DNA of 64,000 nucleotides from assembly GCA_907163375.1 (NCBI GenBank), contig CAJQUW010007876.1:496001-560000 (forward strand), written 5' to 3'. Shown here one piece after another: positions 24,428 through 36,100 of this stretch. This DNA is from Prostheceraeus crozeri. Lineage: Eukaryota > Platyhelminthes > Polycladida > Euryleptidae. A program made the translations under genes and the position numbers. How positions within the stretch are numbered: the first letter of the stretch is position 1; the number at the start of each line of letters is the position of its first letter. The notes under the pieces were generated by a model. The model saw only the letters and a list, made by a program, of their open reading frames with translations, ran no database searches and was not told the origin of the DNA.

Positions 24428-24499
24428 GGTTGTGTGGTCCAGTGGCTTGTGTTCTGGATTGGCGCACTGAGTTTCCTCGGTTCGAATCCGTCAACGGTA
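24428..24499 (+). promoter_or_regulatory. tRNA-like sequence with intact A and B boxes upstream of LINE-2 ORF1
   Basis: An A box (TGGTCCAGTGG, 24435-24445) and a perfect B box (GGTTCGAATCC, 24479-24489) are 44 bases apart, exactly the spacing in a tRNA. The acceptor, D and anticodon stems pair poorly, so this is not a working tRNA gene. It may be an internal Pol III-type promoter or a captured tRNA-derived SINE head in the LINE 5' UTR. Confidence 0.5.
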
Positions 24500-24539
24500 T
24501 AGTTTTGCTTCCTTTGGAACTGCATCTTATCTCAGCATC

Positions 24540-25283
24540 ATGTCTTCGGTTCAAGATGAACGTCCAACCCGGAAGTGTGGTCGTACTGATCGTGCAAATG
24601 CTGGTTGCGATAACAATGTTGATGTTTTTAAAGATATGCTCAATGAGATGAAGCTTGAGATCATCGCTAGCTTTACGACTAGGATTGATGATTTGAACTC
24701 GAGGGTATCACGGTTGTTGACGTCGTTTGAGGATTTGAGCAAAAGAGTAGACTTTATTGGGAATCGACAAGAGGTACAGCAGAAGGAAATTGATGAGATG
24801 AAAGTGGCTCTATTTTCAGGAGCATGTACGGATAGATTCTATGAAGAAATGGATGATCGTGTGATGCGAATGAATAATTTAATAATTCGAGGCATCCCTG
24901 AAAAGTCAGATGGGTCAATAGAGGATCGCGTTGAGCATGATAAGATCAAAGTACGGAAGGTTTTGGAGCATTTGAGAGTTTATGATGCTGGTCTGTCGGG
25001 GTTTAGAAGAATGGGGAAAATTATTCACGGCAGGCCTCGAATGCTCAAATTGTCTGTGTCTATTGTGGTAAAGAAAAGCGAGATTCTCAGAAATTCAAGA
25101 TTTCTTCGTAATTCCACTGACTTCCGTGAGGTGTATATTCACCAGGACCTTACTCGATTACAGCAGGAGAAATCCAAACAGCTAACCAGTGAGTTGAAGG
25201 CCAGAAGAACTCAAGGGGAGGATGTCGTGATTCATAGAGGCAAGGTTGTGAAACGTGATGAGCTCCAGCAAAATTTTCATTGA
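24540..25283 (+). CDS. LINE-2 ORF1 protein, 247 aa
   Basis: A full-length ORF1 starts at an ATG and ends at TGA. Residues about 30-90 form a heptad-rich coiled coil (NEMKLEIIASF, then SRVSRLLTSFEDLSKRV). A central domain follows with RMNNLIIRGIPE and FRRMGK, as in RRM-like L1-type ORF1 proteins, and a basic C-terminal region (IHQDLTRLQQEK) completes it. It would trimerise and bind element RNA as a nucleic-acid chaperone. There is no zinc knuckle. The frame is intact. It meets ORF2 within 30 bases. Confidence 0.85.
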   Translation: MSSVQDERPTRKCGRTDRANAGCDNNVDVFKDMLNEMKLEIIASFTTRIDDLNSRVSRLLTSFEDLSKRVDFIGNRQEVQQKEIDEMKVALFSGACTDRFYEEMDDRVMRMNNLIIRGIPEKSDGSIEDRVEHDKIKVRKVLEHLRVYDAGLSGFRRMGKIIHGRPRMLKLSVSIVVKKSEILRNSRFLRNSTDFREVYIHQDLTRLQQEKSKQLTSELKARRTQGEDVVIHRGKVVKRDELQQNFH

Positions 25284-25312
25284 AAGCTTTTAAACATGAA
25301 TGCTTCTGTTCT

Positions 25313-27858
25313 ATGTCTGTGTTTCTTTGTAATGTACGTTCACTGCTGCCAAAATTTGATGATCTTTGTCTTACTGTTTCGAACTTTCTACCTGGCATCA
25401 TCATGATCACTGAAACATGGCTCTCTAGTTATGTTGAGGATGATTTATTGAGAATTCCACGTTACAAACTTTTTCGCATGGATCGTCAAAATCGGAAAGG
25501 CGGCGGTGTCTGTTTGTGGGTGAATGAAGGTATTACGTCCTCACCCTATCTGCCCTCTACTACGGCCCCGTCATTTTGTGAGATTCTTTTCATTATCTTG
25601 AAATATCAATCCCGCAATATCTTATGTTGTGTTGTTTATATCCCTCCAAATTTGAATAGGGATGGTCATAGTGACATTGGCAGTTATTTGCTGAATGAAT
25701 TCGATTGTGCTCTGTCTGCCCACCCTGACTGGAATATCATGATTGGTGGAGACTTCAATGACTTTTCAGACAGCATTTTCGAGGAGGATTTGGCGTTATC
25801 TAATAAAGTAATCGACCCAACTCGCAATTGCACAATCCTTGACAAGATTTGGATTGATGATGATCTTGCTAGTGTGTACAACGACTCAGCTTCAGTTGGG
25901 CCTCCTATAAAGAATTCCGATCACAATTCGATAATTCTACATTCAAATTTAACTCAGGATTTGAAATCATTCTGTTGTGTCCCAGTTTATGACTTGAGGG
26001 AAAGTAATATGAAGGAATTTTTGCACCGGCTGTCGATGGTTGACTTTTTAATGCTTCAGCAGCTCACAGATGTAGGTGCAATGTGTGACTTTCTTTATAA
26101 TGCATTGTACTATTGTATGAGTTTCATTCCATTTGAAATAGTGACTTTCTCGAGTCGGGATAGGCCCTGGGTTGCTCCTATGCTCAAATTGCTGATTGAT
26201 AAGAGATGGGATGCTTTCAGGAAGCAAGATTGGCCGCGTTACTATCACTTTAAAAGTAAAGTTCAGGTTGAAATTGCGTCTGCAAAGCGGATTTGGGCAA
26301 ATTGTCACAAGACTTATGGCTTATGGAAAGTTGTAAATGAGGTCAGAGGGAACAGGGCAAAATTGGATATCTTTCGATCATTGAATAGCAGTTTCCCTGA
26401 GGTCAGCGATCTGTTGGCGGCTTTTAGCGGTGAATTTCAATCCTACTTCAGTGACGCAGATGACGTTGAATTGTTTCCATCACAGAATGACGACCGGCGA
26501 TTTCAAATCCAGCCTGATTATGTCTTCCAAGAGTTAATTCGTTTGAAAACACGAAAGGCTAGTGGACCTGATGGGATCCCTATGCGTCTTATTGTTGCTG
26601 GGGCGCATTTGCTGGCTGAGCCTTTAAGTGTCATCTTTAACGAATCTTTACGAACTCGCAGTGTTCCAGCCTGCTTCAAGTATTCATTTATTCACCCAAT
26701 TCCGAAGATAAGTAAACCGACTCTTTACGATTTCCGTCCTATTTCGATATCGAGTGCCTTCAGCAAGGTCTTTGAGAGGCTTGTGCTACGAAATGTAAAG
26801 GACAAGTTAGTCGATTGCTTTGGTGAAAATCAACATTCATATCGTCCACACGGCTCGACGACCAGTGCCGTAGTTGCCATTCAAGACCATATCTCCACAT
26901 CCCTTGACTCAAGAAACACATTGGCTGTACGTATGATATGTCTGGATATTTCAAAGGCATTTGATCGGTTGCAATATAATCGTTTGCTGAACTTTCTATG
27001 GTCGATGGGACTTGATTCTGGCTTTCTGAATTGGTTGCTATCGTACCTTACCTCGCGATCGTTCCAGGTAAAAATTAATGGCAAGTGTGGCAAGTGCTGG
27101 GACCCTATCTTTTTAGTGCGTTTATGGGTTCGGTTGATTTTAGTGCAAACCGTATTAAGTGTGTGAAATATGCCGATGACGTGACAATAATAGAGACTAT
27201 TGAATCTCAGGATCAGAGTTTGTTGTCCTTATCAGATATTGTATTGAAGTTTCAAAAAGAGGGACTTTCTTTGAATATTTCTAAGTGTAAGGAGATGATC
27301 GTTCCACGTGCATCGTTGACATATCCTGTTCAGTTTTCATCTAACTTTGTCAGTGTTGATTTTATTCGAATTCTTGGTGTCACGTTTACAAGTAGACTTA
27401 CTTGGAAGTTGCATATCAGTGAAATTTTGAAGAAGGCGTCCGGCCGTCTTTACATCATCCGTTGTCTGCGCGAGACTTTAGGGAAGCATGAGCTGATTGT
27501 AGTTTTCCATGCAATAATCACTGCTCTATTCATGTATGCTTCCCCGGTATTCGGTCATCTTTCTAAAACCTTGACTGAGAAGGTTGATCGTTTTTTCAGA
27601 AGATCACACCGTTTGATTTGTGGACGTGAGTGTGAATGTGGCAAGTTTGACCTGTTTTCGGACATGTTGGTTCGAAATGGGTTGAATTTTTTGTCTAACT
27701 GTGAAACTAACTCCTGCCATCCGTTACATCATTTTGTGCCAAGTCGCTTGAGAATCAGTAATCACTTTTTGATTCCTTTTTCGCGTACTGCCAGACGGGC
27801 AAACTCTTTTTTCCCTTGGATTTGTGTGGAAGCAAATGAATTTTTGTACAAAATTTAG
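25313..27858 (+). pseudogene. LINE-2 ORF2: endonuclease and reverse transcriptase with a deletion in the RT
   Basis: I chose the ATG at 25313 because the family usually starts just before the FLCNVRSLLPK block; the frame is open from 25280. Endonuclease blocks are TETWL, GGDFND and SDHNSI. The reverse transcriptase shows ASGPDGIP, DFRPISISS, LDISKAFDRL and, in the next frame, VKYADDV. Near 27080 the frame shifts between VKINGKCG and VLGPYLFSAF, and the normal GVPQGS block is missing: a short deletion of a few dozen bases removed it. The C-terminal part (27085-27858) carries LGVTFTSRLTW, the HRLICG/ECECGKF region and RRANSFFPW. No RNase H is present. Confidence 0.85.
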
Positions 27859-28208
27859 CCACGATTGTTGTTCTCTTATTGATTACTTTTGTCTTAGTGA
27901 TTGTCTTACATGATTATTGCATTGAATTGTATTGATGATTTTCATTATTTTAAATATAAACGCATCTCTCTCTCTCTCTCATAGCCACGGATGTTTAGGG
28001 TCATGTGTAATTACGCGTGGTTTACGCGTGAATTACGCGTAATTGAGCGTGGTATGTCACCTAGTGTGGTCCATTATCAAACCGCAAATAATGAGGCTTC
28101 ATGTGTTAGATAGATGTTATGTCTACCTGTATGCGTATACATTTTCCTTCTTCACTTCTGTGGCATGCGTATTTATTTATTCTTTTTTTGTTAAGGTTTA
28201 GGAATATT

Positions 28209-28395
28209 TTATTTAGTCAAGGTCTGATCAATTATTTGTCTTATTTCCTTTTCATGGTTTGATTGTATTTCATTGTTTGATGGTTTCGCATTGTTCATTA
28301 ATACTGCGGCAATATCAATGCAGCAACAACAATGGATGATTGCGCTGAGCGCTGAAACGTGTTCACAGACATAGAAATTGACAACAATAAAACCT
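28209..28395 (-). other. Short minus-strand frame with adjacent AATAAA
   Basis: A minus-strand frame closes with NHEKEIRQIIDQTLTK and a stop at 28209-28211, and AATAAA overlaps or directly follows it. This could be a terminal exon, but no upstream exon or family was found and part of it overlaps a transposon end. Confidence 0.15.
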
Positions 28396-28596
28396 CTAGA
28401 ATGGAAATTAAGCTTCATGCAATGCACAATAACGGCACATAAATCGCACGCATTTTCACTTAGATGCACCTGCCAACGTCTGTATCATTGGGTTAGAATC
28501 AGTCACATGAGTAAATCGAAACCTTGAATTGGTTCTTCATGCCCCAACTTAGTTCCCCCCGGATGTGCCGCGACCTTGAGTCAATTTCCATTCTAG
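28396..28596. mobile_element. TIR element family T, short copy (201 bp)
   Basis: The element begins CTAGAATGGAAATTAAGC and ends with the inverse TCAATTTCCATTCTAG. Both ends, including CAATGCACAATAACGGCACAT on the left and TTAGTTCCCCCCGG on the right, are shared with the longer copy at 39047-40027. This copy looks like an internal deletion derivative. No coding capacity. Confidence 0.65.
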
Positions 28597-29199
28597 CGAG
28601 CTTCAGATAAACAGTTCATTTCTATGTTCACAGATGACACGAATGTTGGTGTTACAGAAACAGTTTCACTACGAGTCACGGCTTGATCACAGAAGGTGAA
28701 CTAAAGACGCTGCTAATGATACGTTGATCTTATGAATGCAATGCCTTTGAATTATTTGGTACAAGAATTTGGATACATGCCATTGTGAACTGAAGAATTA
28801 TCATTCATATCTGCTGTGTAATTCAATTCATGATAAGTATATGCATTTCATAATCACGTTTTGTTAATTTTTTGTTAAACGTTGTTTTAAGACTTAATAA
28901 TTTAATTCATAACAATGGAATATATGGAATTTTGATCCGGTTTAAAGCTATTAGAATGTTTAACAAACTGCATGCAGTAAGGAATAATTTGTAAGAAATT
29001 CAAAAATTTATACTAATTATAAAAATTCAGAAAATCTTGGTAGGCATACCCCTGCCCCCTACCCACTTTATATTATTGAATTTTTGGACTAGTCACCAGA
29101 CCCAACGAAATTTTCGACTTAGTTGCGGATATTGCGGAATTGACTGAAAATTGTAGTCACTGCCTTAACCAATAGTTGTAATAGGACTTCTAGTCAATG
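28597..29199. other. Intergenic, nothing recognised
   Basis: AT-rich sequence without supported genes or repeats. Confidence 0.35.
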
Positions 29200-29545
29200 T
29201 TTTTCAACTCGTCGTTTTAAAACACAACAATTGTAATATTTGTGACAAGCTTGATCACTGCCGCGTTTGCGATGACCGTTTTGTAATTTATTGCTTTACT
29301 TGCACATGCTGCAACGATTCGTACATAGGACAAACCTTGAGTTCCTTTCATATCCGGTTTAAAGAGCACGAAAACAGCTTAAAGAATGGAACAGTATTGG
29401 AAGAACATGCGAATGAAAATCAACGTAAAATGACTATCATGGACTTTGACACTAAAATCTTTGCAAACTAAATTCCCCAATGGAGAAAAGTCTCTGTGAA
29501 GCCGACTGTATTAAAAAGTACAAGCCTTAATTAAATCGTAAACCC
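29200..29545 (+). mobile_element. Penelope-like retroelement fragment (GIY-YIG endonuclease)
   Basis: The fragment reads CNICDKLDHCRVC, then VIYCFTCTCC and SYIGQT, followed by IRFKEHENSLKNGT. This is the cysteine-containing linker and the GIY-YIG endonuclease signature of Penelope-like elements. Only the 3'-terminal endonuclease portion remains; no reverse transcriptase was found upstream. It is an old, broken remnant. Confidence 0.7.
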
Positions 29546-29628
29546 GAGCTAATTGATTGAGGGATACTCGGCCCTGAGACAACAATATATTAGCCACTCA
29601 TCGATCCTTAAGCTACTTTTACTACGCC

Positions 29629-29655
29629 TTGATGCTGACAGTGACTGTCGAAACG
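29629..29655 (+). other. Hammerhead-like motif downstream of the Penelope remnant
   Basis: TTGATGC, a perfect 5-bp stem (GACAG/CTGTC with loop TGA) and GAAAC follow each other as in the core of a hammerhead ribozyme. Hammerheads are known in the terminal repeats of Penelope-like elements. The core is not canonical, so it is probably inactive or a chance resemblance. Confidence 0.25.
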
Positions 29656-30110
29656 TTGGCCTGTACATATATTTTGCCGTCACTATTTCATTAAAACGTT
29701 CGGCCTACTAAAGGAAGTTGCCTTTTTTGCCTCAGTGGTAATTTCCTCAGATATTCCATATCTCAAATTCACGTACATGGTCCATTCTATCAAATGCTTG
29801 TCATCTTTCTATCATTTGCAATAAAAGAAAACCGTATCAGTAGTTGGTGCGACTTCTCTATTCATCTGATGAAGAACAAATCAAAAAATAATCTTTACAA
29901 GTAAATCACCAGACATTTGGTGATCATAGAAATTGTATTAGAAAATCCAGCAGGCATTACTTAGTGCTCTTTCAACCATCTAAAAAAGCGCGAAACACTG
30001 CATTGACTTCTCACAACACAAGCACTCGAATTCTCAACGTATCTGGACGGAAGATACAAAATTATCTGTCTGAGTAAACGTCTTAGAAATCTTTAGTTCT
30101 ATAGAATTCT
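29656..30110. other. 3' flank of the ten-exon gene, no canonical poly(A) signal seen
   Basis: On the minus strand this follows the stop codon of the ten-exon gene and should hold its 3' UTR. I did not find a clear AATAAA on that strand. Confidence 0.3.
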
Positions 30111-33100
30111 TTACTTTGCGATCACTTCTGGAGCGACCACTTTGTTGAAAGGATTTAATGGTGGAACCGTAGTGACCATCTTTGACATTGGTGCTTCGTG
30201 TTTATGGGCCGATTCATTTGGTTGAAGTGGCATGGGCCTGCAAAAGAGAGAAATGACAGGCATTATTCTTTCAAAAACAGATGTCAAGTTTTATAATAAA
30301 AGTATTGGTCGCAATACCAGTCTTATACTTTTCTTTTTTCCTTGAGCAATGGATGTCAGTGATGTGTTTTTAGATTTCCCCCTCATAGAAAGAGTCTCTG
30401 AAGTTAAAACGTGCTCCGGTCAATTTTTTATGTTGGTCCGTATCGACACTAGAGCATCAGATAAGTTGATTTAGCGCTGTCATTTTGCAACTCGAGGTGT
30501 AGTTCTTTTTCTACGCGTCGATTCATTCTCGGTGATGCGATGACGCCAATTGTGATACGTAGACAAAATGGGAAGGCAGCCATGCACAGCGCTGACGTCA
30601 TCGCGAACATTAGAAAAACAGATATCGCGTAAGGCAACTATGATAAAGGAAATCTATAAGGAAACTATGATGGCAATCATAGAGACGTTCGGGTAAAGTA
30701 TGATGACAGTCACTTGTGAGTATTGGAAAATTGAAATAAAGGGAAGCCTATCTAAGCCTGTTTCAAATTCTTTGAATGAATGGAATTTGAATCTTCCTAA
30801 TGCTCCATAAAATTTTCATTGAAATCTATCTAGAAAATATATGCGGAGACCCTGCCTTCAAGAATTTCAAGCTTTAATGTACTGTCACAGGACAATCCAG
30901 AACGCGAAACAAATTATAGTTCAGCTTTACTTCATTAAGTGCTTTGGGGTCGGTTTTTAAAATTTTCGGTGCACCACTTATCATGCCCGGTGCAGTGGTG
31001 TGAGCTGGTGCGGATAGCACACAACTCTATTTGAAGTAGATGTGATAGGGATGCATGATTGGAGAAGGAAGAAGATTTTGATTTAGCAATAGCACTATTT
31101 TTTTCGGGGAGCAGATGTAAGCAACCTTAGGATGTCCACTGGAAAATTTTTCGAGTACCGAAAACTAAGACTGTGCGGTAGCCGCCTACTTGCACCGGTG
31201 CAACGGCCATGATAACCGGTGCACCGCTCAGTGCAGCGAATATTTTAAAATGTTGCCTTGAAGGATTTATTGAAGAGTAGTCGAAAAATAATTTGCTTCG
31301 CGTTCTAGATCGTCTTGCAATGCTTGATTAGGCCTTCAAAATCTTGAAAGTAGGGTCTCTATCTTTTAAACAAATATCCACATTTTCTATAATTCAATTC
31401 GAATTTTATAGGGGACTAGGAAGCTAATAATGGTGAACATTTTGAAAATGACTTAAATGACTTAAGTATGCCTCTTTTAATTCAATTTTGCCAGTGACTG
31501 CAAGTGATATGACAGTTCTAATGGAATTCTTTAAAACCAGATGAAAATAGAAATTGTAAAGGAGTGCAAATGCCGAAATAATGCAGATATGCCGACAAAT
31601 GCCGACAAAAAAAGACTGCCGGCAAATGCAAATATGCCGAAAATTGCAATGACTAGGCCATTGATATTAATTACTCGAAATACAAATATTTCAAAATCAT
31701 GAAAAAATACAATTCCTGAAAACATCATACCATCAGGACGGCAGAATGATTCGAAACAATATCGCTATAATCTACAAATTACTATGCAAGGAGGTCAACA
31801 TGTCGACATTACTCGGCTTCAAGCAGTCTCTCTATGATGCTACTATGCTACCTACAATGATGCCAAAAATGTTTCTGACGGCCCCTGGAATTGAATGCTA
31901 AGATGTGTTTTGCCAAAAGTGACAACGTCAGACACGCCCTACGAGATTTCGAAATTCCGAGGTCCCGGGAATTGAGATTTTGTGACCTAAAATGATTTAT
32001 TATGAATCGAATAATCTAATTTTCGCTTTTTTCTCTCAACATCAGGATATGCTTAGGTTATTTAATGATATATCCAAGATTTTCAAAAACTTCATTTTCG
32101 TGATATAGAAATTAAAAGTTAGAATTGAATTGATATAGAATTGATCGTTGTGTGCTTAAATATTTTTCTCTCCAATTTACTGTGATTAAGATAGTAAATA
32201 AAATGAATTAATTATAATTGAAAAAACTGTGCAGCAAAATATACATTTTTCCCTGAATTTTCACCCCTAGCACATTTGTGAGTCATGAACGAAGCTAGGG
32301 GTTACTCAATGAAAAAATAACAGATTATATTACTTTAAACAAATAAAAGAAAAAAGGCACAATGTGATTAAGCTATCCCCATCAGAAACCTGTTCACCCG
32401 CTTCTTGAAAGTATCAAGATTGTATTGGTCAGGGAAAATGGTCTAGGGAAGCTGATTCCAAAGCTGTGTCGTGTAAACAAAAAGAGCTTTTCGAGTGACT
32501 CACAGTACGTGCGCGTTTAAAACTTACATGATAGCATGTGAGTGCATTAGATCTGCGTGCGCTTCTGGAGAAGATCTTAGTTTTGGGTACGCACTCATTT
32601 ACTGCAGAGCTGCTTCTACCGAAGTAGTATCTGTAGAAGAGACTGAGAGAAGCAACATCCCGCCTGACGGAGAGCGGCTGCAACCTGTTAGCAAGTTTTT
32701 CACCCATGAGATTCTTGACACGTTTATCAACCCGTTCAAGGAGGTTAAGATGCGTTTTTGGGGCGCCGGCCTACAGATGACAACAATAGTCCATCAATGG
32801 ACAAATAGTGGACTTGTAAAGACAGCAGACAGTCTGTGGTGGAAGATAGCTGCTGGCACGATAGAGACTACCAATGCGTTGAGCTGCCTGCTTGCTGATG
32901 GACTGGTAACACGGTTTCTATGACAAGTCTTTCATAGCCGTCAATCTAAGGAAGGAGATGGAATCTTGCTCTCTGATCTAATAACAAGCTACCCACTCAT
33001 CTCCGTCCGTGGCAGTGGAACTGTACCGCCTTTTTTCAAGCAGTTGACCGGGCCTGCCTCCCAAAGCATTACCGGTGGGTTCGGGACACTCGAACTACCT

Positions 33101-36100
33101 GAACCCGTATGCCGTGAATACGTTGGATCTGTCACACCTTCACCTGCAACAAATGGGGAAGTGTGCAAAAGAGAGCAGTTGAAGGAAGTTCGATCACAAA
33201 TGAGCCAAATAAGTGTCATGTCCAAAAACCTGATTCAACAACATGAAACATCTGGTGACTGTTCATATCTGGCAAACCAGGGGGTGATGTTAATTGGGAC
33301 GGCCGAAGCCTATCACACATCTAAAATAAGCAAGCGTGGAGAATAAGAATGAACAATTAATCAAACATAAATAAATTCAATGATCGGTAAAAAAAATGAT
33401 ATTCCCGAACCTTCTAGTTAGCCGGATCACGGTCACAAACCGCCGACAATAGACCTTTCCAACAGGGTAGAACCCAAAGAGGCATGAGCTTCAGAAGACA
33501 AAGCCTTATTGCGACTCCGTTTTTACACATTCACCGCTTTGAGGCCGCAGGTTGTGTACGAAAGTATTTTACGAAATCTACTGATACTTCTTTTATTATG
33601 TAATTTATAGAATATATTCCGCCTTGACTTTATAAATTGGATCTACAGATCTACACAGAAAGTGACATATGCTAAGTAATTCAGATGCTAACACTGTCAT
33701 CTTTACCATCATCATGATTACAGTCATTTTTATGCATAATCCGCAGTTTATAGGTTGCAAGCTACATACAGGTATGCAGTATTTCTCATCAACTCATAAA
33801 CGTATTTCGTCAGCAGGTATTACATTACTTAATAGCATCTTAACACAGATTTGGAATTCATAAGGTATCTTTATTCAGCATTTCTATTACAATGAGAGGA
33901 TATTTACAATGGTGGCATAGAAATCATTCTACTTTATAATACAGTCAAGGAAATGTTTACTTTGAGATTGAGTGGTCAGTGATCACATGTGTCCTGATCT
34001 GTGACGATAAATTTGCTCGTATCGATCCCGAAGGATTCAAAATGCCTCAGTCCGTTGTCCACAAGCGCTTGATCTGGTCTTGGGTCTCTCGTCAGGATCC
34101 ACGCGTATTGAATATTGAAGAGCGACACTCCCAAAGGATGACGACACGAGTACACAAGGGCAAAGCTGGTATAGTCGGTATCAAGAACCCAATAGTTTCC
34201 CCATGGACTGAAGCTGTTGAAGCGCACACGCAGACTGGATGGCTCACTTTCGGGATTCGGTGCATACGCTTCACCCTCCAACGCTTTCGGCTCTCCGGTG
34301 TTGGCGTTCACACCGCTGTTCAGAACTCGAATACGACCGCCTTCCTTCAGGGTGTAATTGGCCTTTACACATTTGTCGTTCAGTTGGAAGATGGCAAAGA
34401 AACGTCTGTTCTCGTACCAGTCACCGAGATAGCGTTGCAAGTCAAACGTTGGCTTCAGAGTCACTTGTGGACAAGCGCCAGGTTTCACTACCTGTGCGGA
34501 GATTGAAGGCAGAGCAATTGCCAGGAAAATTAAGCAGAGAGGATTCATGCTTGCTGTTGTGATGACATTGAGACAGAGCGAGGCTTTTTATGGAAGGATT
34601 GGAAGATCGCAGGGGTTAGTTTCCCAACGCTGACTGTGCACGAGCCACATGGCAGTTGTGTAACCATTAAATCCATTTACGTAAGGCAATTATTTAATCA
34701 TCATAATGACATTGGAGCAAAGTTCGCAATATAAACTTCTTTACTGATACAATAATAATAGTAAAAATAAAGGCGTTTGCTGAGAAGAAATGGTAATCAC
34801 ACTGTCGAAAAGTTACAAATTATGGTAAGTAAATAACAGTGAACCTTCGGTATTTGCAGTGAAACACACGGAGGTTCCGCGAGTTCTTTCGCTTGGCTAT
34901 TGAACTGAAGGGTACACGAGAACGCACCGGAATGATCACTCTATGAGTTGGCGTGAAATGACTTTGTTGACCTAAAGTGCTACCTGCTCAGAATGCGTCG
35001 AACATACGAAGTCAAATCAAGTTGGTGACATCGATACACGTTATCATCTCAAATTCAAAAAGTACTCTTTTTAAGGATTCTATACAAATTTGAAAACGTG
35101 AGGGAGGGAAAATATCCCATGAGCAACGATAAGAGCTGAGCAGATATTAATAAATTACTAAATGAGACAAAATCAATAGAGATGAAAAATGACATTGTTC
35201 ATTTTAGGAACGCACTGTTGAATTGTTGAATAGTCGTGCATTGATTGCAGTGCCTCTTTCGATTCCTCATCGCATATCTTGTCATTCCTTTTGGAGTTTT
35301 GTGACATAGTCACCGCCGTCTTCGTCTTCATCGATTTGTCCACTTAATATTTCACAGTGTTTCATTTCTGTTCAGCTATTTTCTTTGTTTTACATGTTCT
35401 ATGCAAGCGCATGTTATCTTGGTGATTTAGCCATCTCGGCCTCCGCTAATCACGTTGCTCTGTCATCTCTTAGGATTAATTTAGATGTTCAGTAAAATCT
35501 CCTTTTTCTGTAGCATAAACATTTTGATAAGTTCATCTTTGAATTCAATACGCTTGAAGTTGAGAATCTTCATCAGTACTTACTTATGAACACGACCTGT
35601 AGTTTGGGGCATCGGCTGAGGTTCATCAGCGTGAGCATGTTTGCTCTGAGGTGTGTAAATTGTGCAGCCCGTGTATCCAGGAATATTCGGTCGACTGAAA
35701 CACAAAGCAGAGATTGTATTTCTTCTATCATTTGCATGACACATAAAATGAAATTAAGTTCACAGATAAAATTATTCAAGTTCAACAGTAAAGCCTACTT
35801 CTCACAGTTTGAGCTGCCTCTAGCCGTCAAAAACACCACGGCTCCGGCATAAAGTTTCATACGTATTTAAATTCAGTCATTTTGCGACAACAACGATGTA
35901 TGACAGTGCGACTGGAACGAATGCATGGATGTACACACAAGACTTTCCCAAATCAGATGTTGAATTACCAGCTTTGTCTCAATGCAGAAGCTGCGCGGCG
36001 ACTCGTTGATATAGAGGTTAAAGGAGATCGCGGACTCCTCTAAAATGGTATCTCAACAGATAAACGCAGTGGTAAGGAAAGAGGCTGTTGAAGAGCGACA

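Larger units (their letters stand above)
23784..27980 (+). mobile_element. LINE-2: nearly full-length non-LTR retrotransposon, 4.2 kb
   Basis: It has a long 5' region, intact ORF1 (24540-25283), ORF2 with one major lesion (25313-27858), a short 3' UTR and a (CT)n tail at 27965-27980. The reverse transcriptase is of the Jockey/CR1 assemblage; its C-terminus, with HRLICG and an ECECGKF cysteine pair, matches the fragment at 36228-37416. Good reading frames suggest it is young compared with the other LINEs here. Confidence 0.85.
23720..28066. mobile_element. Palindromic MITE split by a LINE (LINE-2)
   Basis: The left piece (23720-23783) begins CACTAGGTGACATGCCACGC and ends near CATCCGTGGTTA. 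The right piece (27981-28066) is its inverse, beginning TAGCCACGGATG and ending GCGTGGTATGTCACCTAGTG. Together they form a short hairpin element with ACGCGTAATTACG-type internal repeats; the right arm has one extra repeat unit. Everything between the arms is accounted for by the LINE and its 5' region, so the LINE landed at the centre of the palindrome. No clear target duplication of the MITE was seen. Confidence 0.7.

Noticed and set aside
24428-24499. A functional tRNA gene
   Set aside because: The A and B boxes are good, but the acceptor, D and anticodon stems do not pair well and no terminator run of T follows at the right place.
31531-31728. Hydrophobic minus-strand frame as a small membrane protein
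   Set aside because: It is generated by the degenerate TGCCGACAAA tandem array.
32495-33225. Plus-strand frame at 32495-32923 and minus-strand frame at 32989-33225 as genes
   Set aside because: The first is antisense to a clear Jockey-like LINE C-terminus; the second has no domain, start or splice context.
33979-34562. Plus-strand frames across the lipocalin gene
   Set aside because: The minus strand encodes a complete lipocalin with all motifs, so these are shadows.
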